Shown here piece by piece: positions 45,108 through 54,250 of a stretch of DNA of 64,000 bases (position 1 is the stretch's first letter; each line of letters starts with the position of its first letter). The notes beneath the pieces were generated by a model. That model saw only the letters and a list, made by a program, of their open reading frames with translations, did no database searches and was not told the DNA's origin. This stretch comes from Dyadobacter arcticus (GTDB lineage Bacteria; Bacteroidota; Bacteroidia; Cytophagales; Spirosomataceae). A program made the translations under genes and the position numbers. The stretch lies in NCBI RefSeq assembly GCF_011762185.1, contig NZ_JAASQJ010000003.1, forward strand, positions 992,001 through 1,056,000, in the 5' to 3' direction.

Positions 45108-45305
45108 GATTTTTCAGTTTAGATTTTGAGAATTAAAATTTAAACAAACCATGCCAGGGGCAATTTGGGCCGCGTTTGGAAATTGATTTTCCACTTTTTA
45201 GACCCGTCTGTAACTGGCTTAAATGTTTTGGTGCAAATTTTCTTTTCACCCGTAAAAAAAGCTTGTAAAGGTTTCGGCTCATTTTCTAGTCTCATGGTTA
45301 CATAT

Positions 45306-45313
45306 TATATTTG
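45306..45313 (+). promoter_or_regulatory. Candidate -7 promoter element (TATATTTG)
   Basis: TATATTTG matches TAnnTTTG and lies 40 bases upstream of ATG 45353. No TTG at the ideal -33 position. Confidence 0.4.
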
Positions 45314-45352
45314 GAATAAGCATTTATTGCCCTTTCCACCCTCCATAACTTC

Positions 45353-47311
45353 ATGCAAAATCTTTTACGTCTACTTCGCCCTGGTTTTTTGACCTGTGCG
45401 CTTTTTTTTGCCCACTCCATAACTTCCAAAGCCCAGGATTGGGAACAAGTGACCAAGCTCGTGGCCCGTTATGCAAACGGCAATGCGGCATCAATTGATA
45501 ATATGACATATGGAAATGCTGTCAGTGTTTCCGGCAATTATGCGGTGGTCGGCGCTGTCAATGACGGGGTTGATGAATCCGGGGGTAACCCAATGCAATC
45601 GGCCGGAAGTGCTTTTATTTTGTATAATGACGGCGGCATTTGGAAACCATTAAAAAAATTGACCGCACCTGTGCGAAGCCTTTACGGACGCTTTGGTTGC
45701 TCCGTGGCTATCAGCGGTGATTACATGATAGTCGGGGAATCTGACGAGCGGCTCGACGGATCTCCGAAGGGCTCTGCTTACATTTTTAGGAAAGATCAGG
45801 GAGGAGCAGGCAATTGGGGGTTAGTCAAAAGGCTCCACGCACGCACTCGGAGTAGTTTTGACAGCTTCGGACTAATGGTTGACATCAGCAACGATTTCGT
45901 TGTCGTGACATCGCGTTATGATGACCTGGACTCGGGCGATGGCAGTTTTCTGGATGGCTCAGGGGCCGCGTTCATTTTTCAGAAAAATCTCGGTGGCGTG
46001 GAGAATTGGGGACTGGTGAAGAAAATTACTACAAATGTAAGGGCACAATACGACTATTTCGGATATGCAGCGGCGATCGATGGGGACCAGCTGATCGTGA
46101 GTGCGCAAGGAGGAAGCGAAGCCGTTTCGGGTGGAAGCACATTGTCCTTTTCAGGAGCGGCTTACGTGTTTCGCAGGGATCAGGGTGGCAACAACAATTG
46201 GGGACAGGTGAAAAAAATTACCCCTGCAGTGCGTACTGATAACGATAATTTCGGGGTTGGTGTCGATATCTCCGGCGATCATATCATCGTTGGGGCCAGT
46301 GGCGAAGATGAAGACGCGAATGAACAGAATTCTATGAACGATGCTGGCGCCGCATATATTTTCGCAAAAGATAAAGGTGGCGCTGGTAACTGGGGACAGG
46401 CGAAAAAACTAATTTCTAATACCCGTGGATACAACGGCACGTACGGCGAGAGTGTTGGAATTGGCAAAGACATTGCAGTAGTCGGCGGCAGAAGGGAGAA
46501 CATGGACGCCAAACAAGAAAACTATATGTATGAATCCGGCGCAACCTACATTTATGAGCGGAATACAGGCAGTGAAAATAATTGGGGGCTATCGGCTAAA
46601 TTGTTTCCCTCCACACGCGTCCCTTCCGAAAACTTCGGCATCTGGGTAGCCCTGGACGGCAAAACTTTATTCGTTAGTTCGCTGGGCGTTGCCAGAGAAC
46701 CGGGTGACCTGAGCACCGTTTCATTCCCGGGCGCTGTATTCGTTTTCAAGCAGCTTAATTCCCTGCCCGTTACCCTCGCGAGTTTTGAGGTTTCGAAGAT
46801 TGAGAACCAGGCATTATTGCAATGGACTACGTCTGCGGAAACCAATACCGCTTATTTTGAAGTACAAAAAAGCCTGAATGCCAGAGATTGGAATCCGATT
46901 GGCATCATCGACGCCGCGAGGGAGAGTAACAGACCATTGCATTATACCCATTGGGACTATAACATTGGCGTCGGCAGCATTTACTACCGCCTAAAAATGA
47001 TAGACCGCGCGGAGGACCACCAGGATGGAACCTTTACTTTCAGCAGCATCCGCAGCCTGCTATCAAAAGACAGGGAGGCGTTGGTTGTATTTCCGAATCC
47101 GGCAGTGAACAGGATTTTCATCAAAACCACAGATTTCAACAAGAGCTCATCCATCAAGGTCTTGAATAATGCAGGCCAAATGGTTTATGAAGCTGCCATC
47201 GCAAATGGGGAAGGCATTTCCACCGGGAATTTCTCGGCAGGCATTTACTATATTCAGCTGAGGAATGTGGACGGCTCAATAGCAACGCAGAAGATTACGG
47301 TGAATAAGTAA
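45353..47311 (+). CDS. Secreted FG-GAP-like repeat protein with T9SS C-terminal domain
   Basis: 652 residues. Signal peptide (cleaved near SKAQ, residue 28). Residues 50-460 contain six or seven repeats of about 62 residues, each with a GxAYIFxxDxGGxxNWGxVKK segment and a following DxFGxxVxISGDxxVVGA strand, a beta-propeller-like arrangement. A fibronectin-like part (about 475-560: VTLASFEVSKIENQALLQWT) leads to the last 75 residues with the type IX secretion tail VVFPNPAVNRIFI ... GIYYIQLRNVDG. It should be exported across the outer membrane and anchored or released. Ligand unknown; adhesion is possible. Confidence 0.88.
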   Translation: MQNLLRLLRPGFLTCALFFAHSITSKAQDWEQVTKLVARYANGNAASIDNMTYGNAVSVSGNYAVVGAVNDGVDESGGNPMQSAGSAFILYNDGGIWKPLKKLTAPVRSLYGRFGCSVAISGDYMIVGESDERLDGSPKGSAYIFRKDQGGAGNWGLVKRLHARTRSSFDSFGLMVDISNDFVVVTSRYDDLDSGDGSFLDGSGAAFIFQKNLGGVENWGLVKKITTNVRAQYDYFGYAAAIDGDQLIVSAQGGSEAVSGGSTLSFSGAAYVFRRDQGGNNNWGQVKKITPAVRTDNDNFGVGVDISGDHIIVGASGEDEDANEQNSMNDAGAAYIFAKDKGGAGNWGQAKKLISNTRGYNGTYGESVGIGKDIAVVGGRRENMDAKQENYMYESGATYIYERNTGSENNWGLSAKLFPSTRVPSENFGIWVALDGKTLFVSSLGVAREPGDLSTVSFPGAVFVFKQLNSLPVTLASFEVSKIENQALLQWTTSAETNTAYFEVQKSLNARDWNPIGIIDAARESNRPLHYTHWDYNIGVGSIYYRLKMIDRAEDHQDGTFTFSSIRSLLSKDREALVVFPNPAVNRIFIKTTDFNKSSSIKVLNNAGQMVYEAAIANGEGISTGNFSAGIYYIQLRNVDGSIATQKITVNK

Positions 47312-47330
47312 GCTACCTATTGCCGTCTGA

Positions 47331-48395
47331 CTAATTTATCTCTGCAAGCACAGGTTTACTTTGCATTGCCTTCGCGGCTTCATAAGGCAAATGGTATTGT
47401 TCGTAAAACTGCTTTTTAGAATCCCTATAACTTGTTACCACGCCAATGATGCTCATGAATTTGATGTAATACCAGGCCAGGTCAATTTGATGCGGCTTGA
47501 ATCCGCTCCGTGCACTTTTGGGAAATAAATGGTGGTTATTATGCCATTCGCCTGCAACAATGCCAGGCCAAAGCTGATTGACTGAACCATCCTTTTTATT
47601 GTAATCAATACCATCGCGCTGCACAGCCTCCCCTTTTCCGTGCCCTTCATAATTGAACGTCCGCACCCCGACTGCCCAGAAACCGGCCGCTCCAAATAAC
47701 GTACAAGCAAGCGCATGACCGCCAACCAGATAAAAAATCAGGTACCAAAACGACCAATTCATGACCCAGGAAAAAATGGCATTGCCAGGGTTAAGATAAG
47801 ACCCCCATTTGAGATATTGCCGGTAAGTATTACCTGCAACACCGGTGTGTCTCATCAGCAATTTTACCCGGTTGTATTCAGGCTCAGTCAGATTTGTCGC
47901 GATAGGCTGATGATTTACATCGGCCAGAAAACAGTACAGAAAACCAGCCTGTGCATTGTATGGATCACCGGGCTGATCGGATTTTGCGTGATGGACGTGG
48001 TGGGAAATGACGTAGATTTCCTCAGGTATCATGCTGATTGTGAGGTTCTGTGTGAAAAAGCGCCAGAATGCATTCCTGAACTTATAAGCCCCGTGTGTAC
48101 AATACCGGTGGTGCCAGATGGTACCGTGCGTCCCCATGATAATCATGCTGTAAAGAAACGCCGCCCCCAACATCCAAAAGCTGAAAAATTTGAAAATAAA
48201 CAGTAACAAAAATGGAACCATGCAAAGCACTTTCAGCCAGCTCATAAACGGCAGCCAGTTCTTCCGGTCTTTAAATACATTCAATCTGGAAAAAAACTCA
48301 CTAAAAATTTGCCCGGCACTTGGCTTGACCAATTGGCCGGTCGAATCTTGCCATCCGTATGACGGGCGACGGAGGACAATATCAATAAATGTCAT
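47331..48395 (-). CDS. Acyl-CoA/fatty acid desaturase
   Basis: 354 residues, four membrane helices. The three histidine boxes are present: HRYCTH near 96 (IWHHRYCTHGAYKF), HHVHH near 131 (VISHHVHHAKSDQPGDPYNA) and HNNHH near 281 (EWHNNHHLFPKSARSGF). These bind the di-iron centre that inserts a double bond into acyl chains. It is convergent with the T9SS protein gene (19 bases apart). Likely adjusts membrane fluidity. The C-terminal 35 residues are hydrophilic. Confidence 0.95.
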   Translation of the reverse strand: MTFIDIVLRRPSYGWQDSTGQLVKPSAGQIFSEFFSRLNVFKDRKNWLPFMSWLKVLCMVPFLLLFIFKFFSFWMLGAAFLYSMIIMGTHGTIWHHRYCTHGAYKFRNAFWRFFTQNLTISMIPEEIYVISHHVHHAKSDQPGDPYNAQAGFLYCFLADVNHQPIATNLTEPEYNRVKLLMRHTGVAGNTYRQYLKWGSYLNPGNAIFSWVMNWSFWYLIFYLVGGHALACTLFGAAGFWAVGVRTFNYEGHGKGEAVQRDGIDYNKKDGSVNQLWPGIVAGEWHNNHHLFPKSARSGFKPHQIDLAWYYIKFMSIIGVVTSYRDSKKQFYEQYHLPYEAAKAMQSKPVLAEIN

Positions 48396-48578
48396 TAGCG
48401 TTATTTTAGGTGATTAGCTCGACCGGATATACAATAATTGATCCAAGCGGATGTTTTCCCAGGATCGATATATTATATCAAAGGTAAACCGATAATTTGA
48501 GGTAACGGGAGAAATGTAGGTTTGCCTCTTGAAAATCCGAAAATCGGCGACTAAAGTTATTATTTGCTCTTGGACTTC

Positions 48579-48980
48579 TCAGGTTTCCGTCCAATCCTCG
48601 ATCCCTATATCTTCGAGCCGGTCAAAATCGCTAATATTTCTTGTTACGAGGGTTAGGCCGTTAAAAATAGCTGTTGCGCCAATAAGCAAATCAAAATCGT
48701 CTAGAATCTTTCCTTTTGTTTTTAGTCGTGCTTTTTCCCTCGCATAAATGTCAAGTGCGGGAAAAATGGGAATTACGTCAAACTTCGTTTGAAACGTTTC
48801 AAGGGTTTGTCTGTTCTTTTCTGTGTGTGTACTTTTTTCAACTCCGTATTTCAGCTCGGCAATTGTGATTTCAGATACGACACAGTTTCGAAAACCAACT
48901 TCGTCAATTTTTGCTTTGAGATTGAATTTCCCATTTAGGAAGTATGCACAAATATTGGTGTCTAACAGATACTTTTTCAA
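48579..48980 (-). CDS. vapC: VapC-type PIN ribonuclease toxin
   Basis: 133 residues, normal VapC length. PIN residues: Asp7 in YLLDTNICAYF, Glu42 in VSEITIAELKYG, Asp97 in ILDDFDLLIGATAI, and Asp118 near LVTRNISDFDRL. VapC cuts tRNA or rRNA. The start overlaps the stop of the upstream antitoxin by 4 bases (ATGA). The pair looks complete. Confidence 0.93.
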   Translation of the reverse strand: MKKYLLDTNICAYFLNGKFNLKAKIDEVGFRNCVVSEITIAELKYGVEKSTHTEKNRQTLETFQTKFDVIPIFPALDIYAREKARLKTKGKILDDFDLLIGATAIFNGLTLVTRNISDFDRLEDIGIEDWTET

Positions 48981-49222
48981 AAGTCAATGGATTTGCGGCT
49001 AAACTCTCTGTCTTTTTTCAAATCCTCTACAAAATCATCAGCCGATTGGTCAAGTTGCAAAGCGCCAAACAACATTTTCCAAGATGTATCTTCGGCTTTT
49101 TTTGTAGTCTTCATAGACTTTGACAGCTTTGCAATGAGTTCTAACTTATTATTAGGACTTAGCCCTTTTAGCATTGTAAAGTAGCTGTCAATCAGGGCTG
49201 TATCAATATTTCCTGTCTTCAT
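48977..49222 (-). CDS. Antitoxin partner of VapC
   Basis: 81 residues. No DNA-binding domain is recognisable, but the gene precedes vapC with an ATGA overlap, a helical N-terminal half (DTALIDSYFTMLKGLSPNNK) and a short acidic/aromatic C-terminal segment (DQSADDFVEDLKKDREFSRK), as usual for PIN-toxin antitoxins that wrap the toxin. Candidate promoter TAGATTTG lies 22 bases upstream. Confidence 0.82.
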   Translation of the reverse strand: MKTGNIDTALIDSYFTMLKGLSPNNKLELIAKLSKSMKTTKKAEDTSWKMLFGALQLDQSADDFVEDLKKDREFSRKSIDF

Positions 49223-49243
49223 TTTTTGTCCTTTAACACATTA

Positions 49244-49251
49244 CAAATCTA
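49244..49251 (-). promoter_or_regulatory. Candidate -7 promoter element (TAGATTTG)
   Basis: TAGATTTG on the minus strand fits TAnnTTTG and lies 22 bases upstream of the antitoxin start. No clear -33 element. Confidence 0.4.
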
Positions 49252-49939
49252 CAAAAATATTCCTGCTGCTAAGATTGGTGTATTAAATATTGTTTGCAAA
49301 GTCCGAATCAACAAATGTTAAGTTTAGCCATATACCGGTGCTTGGGAGATAAATCTTAACTTCTAAAATGCGGATTATTATTTCTTTGATTTGTTTTGCC
49401 GCCGGGGATCGGCTGGATTTTAATGGCTTTTTAACTTGCTTTTAACGTGTAATTAAGGATAACATGCGGTTTTTGTATTCAAGTTAACAAAGGGTCACTT
49501 TCTATGAATAATCTAATTTGACACACTGCAGTCCCGGATGTCCAAAAAGTTAAGGAAATATATTCTGCCGCTGTGCATTTTTTTGAGAGGCGTATATCGC
49601 TTGTTGCCTGCCCATTCCTGCAAGGTTCAGCTTTGCTATGCACCAATAACCCGTTTTGAAAAATCAGAATGTGCCGGATTTGACCCCAACATAAGCCTGG
49701 CGATTCTTAATAAACCTTTTTTGCAGGGTACTAAAGAAACTGGGAATCATTCTATTTATTCGGAGGAAAGTGACGTAGAAGATGGCAGACAACGAGGCGG
49801 TACCTGCCTTTCTTTCCACATTGGTTTTATACATCTTCTCAACGCTGCTTTACACTTCGGGTCATCAGGATCTGAGAATCTTTCAATCCAATCTTACTAC
49901 TACTAAAATCCTAATTTAATTAACTAGAAAAACAAAATC
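49252..49939. other. Intergenic region between divergent vapBC and efflux operon
   Basis: About 690 bases. A 122-codon plus-strand frame (49538-49906) starts with a signal-like segment but has an irregular composition and no recognisable motif. Overlapping it, a 45-codon frame at 49782-49919 with one hydrophobic stretch ends 20 bases before the efflux adaptor gene. Neither is convincing. The region presumably carries the promoter of the RND operon, but no regulator gene adjoins it. Confidence 0.45.
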
Positions 49940-51022
49940 ATGAAGAGAATTCTCATGTTCATCAGCTTGTGCACATTGATGCTCCACACAGGCTGTGAAT
50001 CAAAAAAAGAAGAAAAGGAAGAAGAGGTTAATTTCCTGGTAACCAGTCCTGTGGAAAAAGACACGCTTGTAGACAAAGAGTATGTTGCCCAAATCCGCGC
50101 CATCAGCCACATTGAATTAAGGGCCCTGGAAAAAGGCTATCTGCAAAAAATTTATGTTGATGAAGGTCAACGTGTAAAGCAGGGACAGCTGATGTTCCAG
50201 ATCATGCCGATGCTTTATGAAGCAGAGCAGCAAAAAGCACAGGCGGAAGCCAATTTCGCTGATGTTGAATATAAGAATACAAAGTCGCTGGCCGATAGCA
50301 ATATTGTTTCGAAAAATGAACTTGCGATGGCAAAGGCAAAGCTGGATAAAGCCAAAGCGGAGCTGTCGCTTGCATCGGTGCATTTAGGCTTTACAAAGGT
50401 AAAAGCACCTTTTAATGGTATGATGGACCACTTTCAGGTAAGGCTGGGAAGTTTGGTAGATGAAGGTGATTTACTGACTACCCTCTCCGACAACAGTAAA
50501 ATGTGGGTGTACTTTAACGTACCAGAAGCCGAATATCTTAATTATCAGAATGGCCTCAAATCCAACAATAAGGAAGTAGTGAAATTGAAGATGGCTAACA
50601 ATGAGCTATTCGGTCACTCGGGAGTTGTGGAAACAATTGAAGCGGATTTCAACAACGAGACTGGTAACATCGCTTTCCGGGCAACATTTCCTAATCCAAA
50701 AGGACTGCTGCGGCACGGAGAAACCGGTAGTATCATCATTACCACTCCCTTAAAAAATGCATTGATCATTCCTCAAAAAGCCACCTTCGAAGTGCTCGAA
50801 AAGAAATATGTGTACGTAGTGGACAAAGACAGCAAGATCCAATCAAGGGAAATCACCATCGGAGCAGAGTTGCCACACGTTTTTCTTGTTCAGGGTGGCT
50901 TGAAAAAGGATGACAAAATTCTGCTGGAAGGCCTCAGGCAGGTGCACGAAAACGAAAAGATCCACTACAAATTTATGAAGCCGGAAGCTGTCATTTCCAA
51001 TTTAGGCTTGTATGCTGAGTAG
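49940..51022 (+). CDS. RND efflux periplasmic adaptor (MFP) lipoprotein
   Basis: 360 residues, lipidated Cys19 (LHTGC). Layout of HlyD/AcrA family: barrel-sandwich hybrid halves (IRAISHIELRALEKGYLQKI, YVDEGQRVKQGQLMFQI and FTKVKAPFNGMMDHFQVRLG) around a coiled-coil hairpin (about 88-150), then beta-barrel and membrane-proximal domains. It links the inner-membrane pump to the outer-membrane factor. First gene of a three-gene operon, 24 bases before the pump gene. Likely exports amphipathic drugs. Confidence 0.95.
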   Translation: MKRILMFISLCTLMLHTGCESKKEEKEEEVNFLVTSPVEKDTLVDKEYVAQIRAISHIELRALEKGYLQKIYVDEGQRVKQGQLMFQIMPMLYEAEQQKAQAEANFADVEYKNTKSLADSNIVSKNELAMAKAKLDKAKAELSLASVHLGFTKVKAPFNGMMDHFQVRLGSLVDEGDLLTTLSDNSKMWVYFNVPEAEYLNYQNGLKSNNKEVVKLKMANNELFGHSGVVETIEADFNNETGNIAFRATFPNPKGLLRHGETGSIIITTPLKNALIIPQKATFEVLEKKYVYVVDKDSKIQSREITIGAELPHVFLVQGGLKKDDKILLEGLRQVHENEKIHYKFMKPEAVISNLGLYAE

Positions 51023-51046
51023 TTCAACATTTTAAAAGAAAAGAAC

Positions 51047-54000
51047 ATGTTTACCAAGTTCATACATAGGCCAGTATTTGCCATCATAATTTCGATTATG
51101 ATCGTCTTTATAGGTGTACTGGCTATCAAGAAATTACCTATTTCGCAGTTCCCCGACATTGCCCCGACAACAGTAAATATATTTATTGCTTATCCCGGGG
51201 CCAGTGCCGACGTATTGGTTAAATCCACGCTGATCACCCTCGAACAGGCGATCAACGGGGTTCAGGATATGCGGTACATTGCAACCGATGCAACCAGTGC
51301 AGGGGAGGCAACGCTCCGGATCATATTTGAACCCGGTACGGATCCGAATGATGCCGTTATCCGGGTGAAAACGAGAGTGGATCAGGTTATGCCGCTTTTG
51401 CCGGAATTAGTTCAGCGTGAGGGCGTTGTAATTACCCCTATTCAACCGAGTATGTTGATGTACGTCAACTTGTTCTCAAAGGATAAGGGTATGGACGAAA
51501 AGTTCTTATTCAACTATGCTACGGTAAACATGATTCCGGAAATTAACCGCACCAAAGGCGTAGCCCGGACTCAAATATTAGGTAGTCGCCGTTATGCCAT
51601 GCGGGTTTGGCTTAATCCTGACCGGATGCGTGCCTATAAGATTTCGGTGGAAGACGTAATGGAAGCCATAGGTGAGCAAAGCGTGGTAGGTCGTCCCGGA
51701 AGGATCGGTCAAAGTTCCGGAATAGCGGCCCAATCGCTGGAATATGTGCTTACCTATAAAGGTAGATTTAACAAACCGGAAGAGTATGAGAATATCATCA
51801 TCAGAGCCAATGCAGCAGGTGAAAGCATCCTTCTGAAAGATATAGCACGGATAGAGCTGGGCAGTGAGTTTTTCGATATTTACTCAAATCTCGATGGCCA
51901 CCCTTCTGCCGCGATCGTACTAAAGCAGAACTATGGTACGAATGCCAATGATGTGATTGCGGCCGTAAAACTCAAACTCGATATCATGAAAAAATCTTTT
52001 CCGCCGGGAATGGATTATAAGATCAGCTACGATGTATCTCAATTCCTGGATGCATCTATTGAGCAGGTGATCGATACCTTGCGGGATGCGTTTTTACTGG
52101 TTGCCCTGGTCGTATTTGTATTCCTGGGCGACTGGCGGTCTACGGTGATTCCAATTCTCGCGATTCCGGTTTCTTTGGTAGGATCTTTTTTTGTAATGCA
52201 ATTTTTCGGAATCTCCATCAACCTCATCACGCTTTTCGCACTTGTATTGTCGATCGGTATTGTGGTAGATAATGCTATTGTAGTCGTGGAAGGGGTGCAT
52301 GCCAAGATGGAAGAAATGAATTTTTCACCTTATAAAGCCACCCTGGAAGTACTTCGTGAACTCGGTGGCGCTATCATCGCGATCACTTTGGTAATGACCG
52401 CGGTATTTGTACCCCTGGTATTTATGTCCGGCCCGGTTGGTGTTTTCTATCGGCAGTTTTCCATAACGATGGCCAGCTCAATTGTAATTTCGGCAGTGGT
52501 GGCCCTGACGTTCACTCCTGTGCTATGTGCGATGTTATTGAAAAATAACCATGGAAAACCCAAATCAAGAAATCCCCTGTCCAGGCTGCTCGACAGTTTT
52601 AACCGTGGTTTTGAAAGGGTTACGGGCAAATACGTAGGCTTGTTAAGACTAATCGTCAATCGAAGAGTGGTTACCATCGTAATTTTATTGGCATTCTGCG
52701 CCGGGACCTATTTCGTAAATGTAATTCTGCCTTCAGGCTTTATTCCAAATGAAGACCAGGGCACTATCTATGCGATTGTCCAGACCCCCCCGGGTTCTAC
52801 TCTGGAAAAAACGAACGAGGTTTCTCAAAGGCTTCAGAAAATTTGTGAAGAAATTGATGGAATCGAATCGGTATCGTCTCTGGCTGGTTATGAAATCATG
52901 ACAGAAGGACGTGGATCCAATGCGGGTACTTGTTTGATCAACCTTAAATCATGGTCGGACCGAAAACAGAATGTGAAGGAAATCATGGAAGAACTGGAAG
53001 AAAAGACAAGAGGTCTTGGTGCAGTTGTTGAATTCTTTGAACCACCAGCGATTCCAGGTTTTGGTACTTCAGGAGGTTTTTCAATGCGTTTGTTGGATAA
53101 AACAAGCGACACGGATTATAGCGAGTTTGATAAGATAAATAAGGAATTTATGGAAAATCTGGCAAAACGGAAAGAGCTTACAGGCTTGTTCACGTTTTTC
53201 TCAGCCAATTATCCGCAATACGAGCTGGAAATAGACAATAAGCTGGCGATGCAAAAAGGGGTATCCATTGGAAAGGCAATGGAGAACCTCAACATTATGA
53301 TCGGCAGTACCTACGAACAAGGGTTCACACGGTTTAACCAGTTCTTCAAAGTGTACGTACAGTCTGACCCAGGTTTCAGACGACTTCCATCGGATCTCTT
53401 AAAGCTTTTTGTGAAAAACGACGCAGGGGAAATGGTGCCTTATTCTTCATTTATGAAGCTTAAAAAAGGCCAGGGCCCCAATGAGATTACCCGATTCAAT
53501 TTGTACAATTCATCGGCGATTCAGGGTCTTCCCGCGAAAGGGTATACCACTGCGGATGCTATTCAGGCCATTAGAGAAGTATCAGCTAAAACATTGCCAA
53601 AAGGATACGATATCGCTTTCGAGGGGCTTTCTTATGACGAAGCAAGTCGGGGAAATGAGTCTCTTTATGTGTTCCTGATCGTGTTGGCCTTTGTGTACTT
53701 CGTGCTTGCTGCTCAATATGAAAGTTTCATCATTCCTTTGGCGGTTGTGTTGTCTTTGCCGGTTGGGGTATTTGGTTCTTTCCTGCTGCTGAAACTCATG
53801 GGTCTTGAAAACAACATTTATGCCCAGATCGGATTGATCATGCTGGTTGGTTTATTGGGTAAAAATGCCGTACTGATCGTCGAGTTTGCGGTTCAGAAGC
53901 GACATCAGGGTGAAACCATCCTAAATGCAGCCATTGAAGGCGCCAAGGTGCGTTTCCGCCCGATCTTAATGACTTCGTTCGCTTTCATTGCAGGTTTGAT

Positions 54001-54250
54001 TCCATTAATCGGTGCGTCGGGCGCGGGAGCCATTGGAAACCGTACCATCGGTGCTTCGGCAATGGGTGGTATGTTATTCGGGACAGTTTTCGGGGTTATC
54101 ATTATTCCGGGACTGTACTTCATATTCGGTTCGCTGGCCGACGGTAGAAAAATGATCAAAGACGAAGAGGACAGCTCATTGTCTGAGCAATTTGTCCACG
54201 CGATCGACGCCTTCCCAGTAACTCAAGAAACTCAAAATGATGCGCAATAA
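51047..54250 (+). CDS. RND efflux pump permease (HAE1/AcrB-type)
   Basis: 1067 residues, twelve helices with two large periplasmic loops. FTKFIHRPVFAIIISIMIVF begins helix 1; the proton-relay motifs are VVDNAIVVVEGVHAKMEEM (Asp408, with Asn409 where AcrB has a second Asp) and GLLGKNAVLIVEF (Lys939). The AcrB-like length and gene order adaptor-pump-TolC identify a tripartite efflux system. The single-Asp relay is, as far as I recall, normal in Bacteroidota members. The 3' end overlaps the outer-membrane factor gene by 14 bases. Confidence 0.97.
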   Translation: MFTKFIHRPVFAIIISIMIVFIGVLAIKKLPISQFPDIAPTTVNIFIAYPGASADVLVKSTLITLEQAINGVQDMRYIATDATSAGEATLRIIFEPGTDPNDAVIRVKTRVDQVMPLLPELVQREGVVITPIQPSMLMYVNLFSKDKGMDEKFLFNYATVNMIPEINRTKGVARTQILGSRRYAMRVWLNPDRMRAYKISVEDVMEAIGEQSVVGRPGRIGQSSGIAAQSLEYVLTYKGRFNKPEEYENIIIRANAAGESILLKDIARIELGSEFFDIYSNLDGHPSAAIVLKQNYGTNANDVIAAVKLKLDIMKKSFPPGMDYKISYDVSQFLDASIEQVIDTLRDAFLLVALVVFVFLGDWRSTVIPILAIPVSLVGSFFVMQFFGISINLITLFALVLSIGIVVDNAIVVVEGVHAKMEEMNFSPYKATLEVLRELGGAIIAITLVMTAVFVPLVFMSGPVGVFYRQFSITMASSIVISAVVALTFTPVLCAMLLKNNHGKPKSRNPLSRLLDSFNRGFERVTGKYVGLLRLIVNRRVVTIVILLAFCAGTYFVNVILPSGFIPNEDQGTIYAIVQTPPGSTLEKTNEVSQRLQKICEEIDGIESVSSLAGYEIMTEGRGSNAGTCLINLKSWSDRKQNVKEIMEELEEKTRGLGAVVEFFEPPAIPGFGTSGGFSMRLLDKTSDTDYSEFDKINKEFMENLAKRKELTGLFTFFSANYPQYELEIDNKLAMQKGVSIGKAMENLNIMIGSTYEQGFTRFNQFFKVYVQSDPGFRRLPSDLLKLFVKNDAGEMVPYSSFMKLKKGQGPNEITRFNLYNSSAIQGLPAKGYTTADAIQAIREVSAKTLPKGYDIAFEGLSYDEASRGNESLYVFLIVLAFVYFVLAAQYESFIIPLAVVLSLPVGVFGSFLLLKLMGLENNIYAQIGLIMLVGLLGKNAVLIVEFAVQKRHQGETILNAAIEGAKVRFRPILMTSFAFIAGLIPLIGASGAGAIGNRTIGASAMGGMLFGTVFGVIIIPGLYFIFGSLADGRKMIKDEEDSSLSEQFVHAIDAFPVTQETQNDAQ

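Noticed and set aside
49538..49906. 122-codon plus-strand frame with a signal-like start
   Set aside because: Irregular composition, no motif, conflicts with a second frame, and not needed to explain the region; kept only in the intergenic description.
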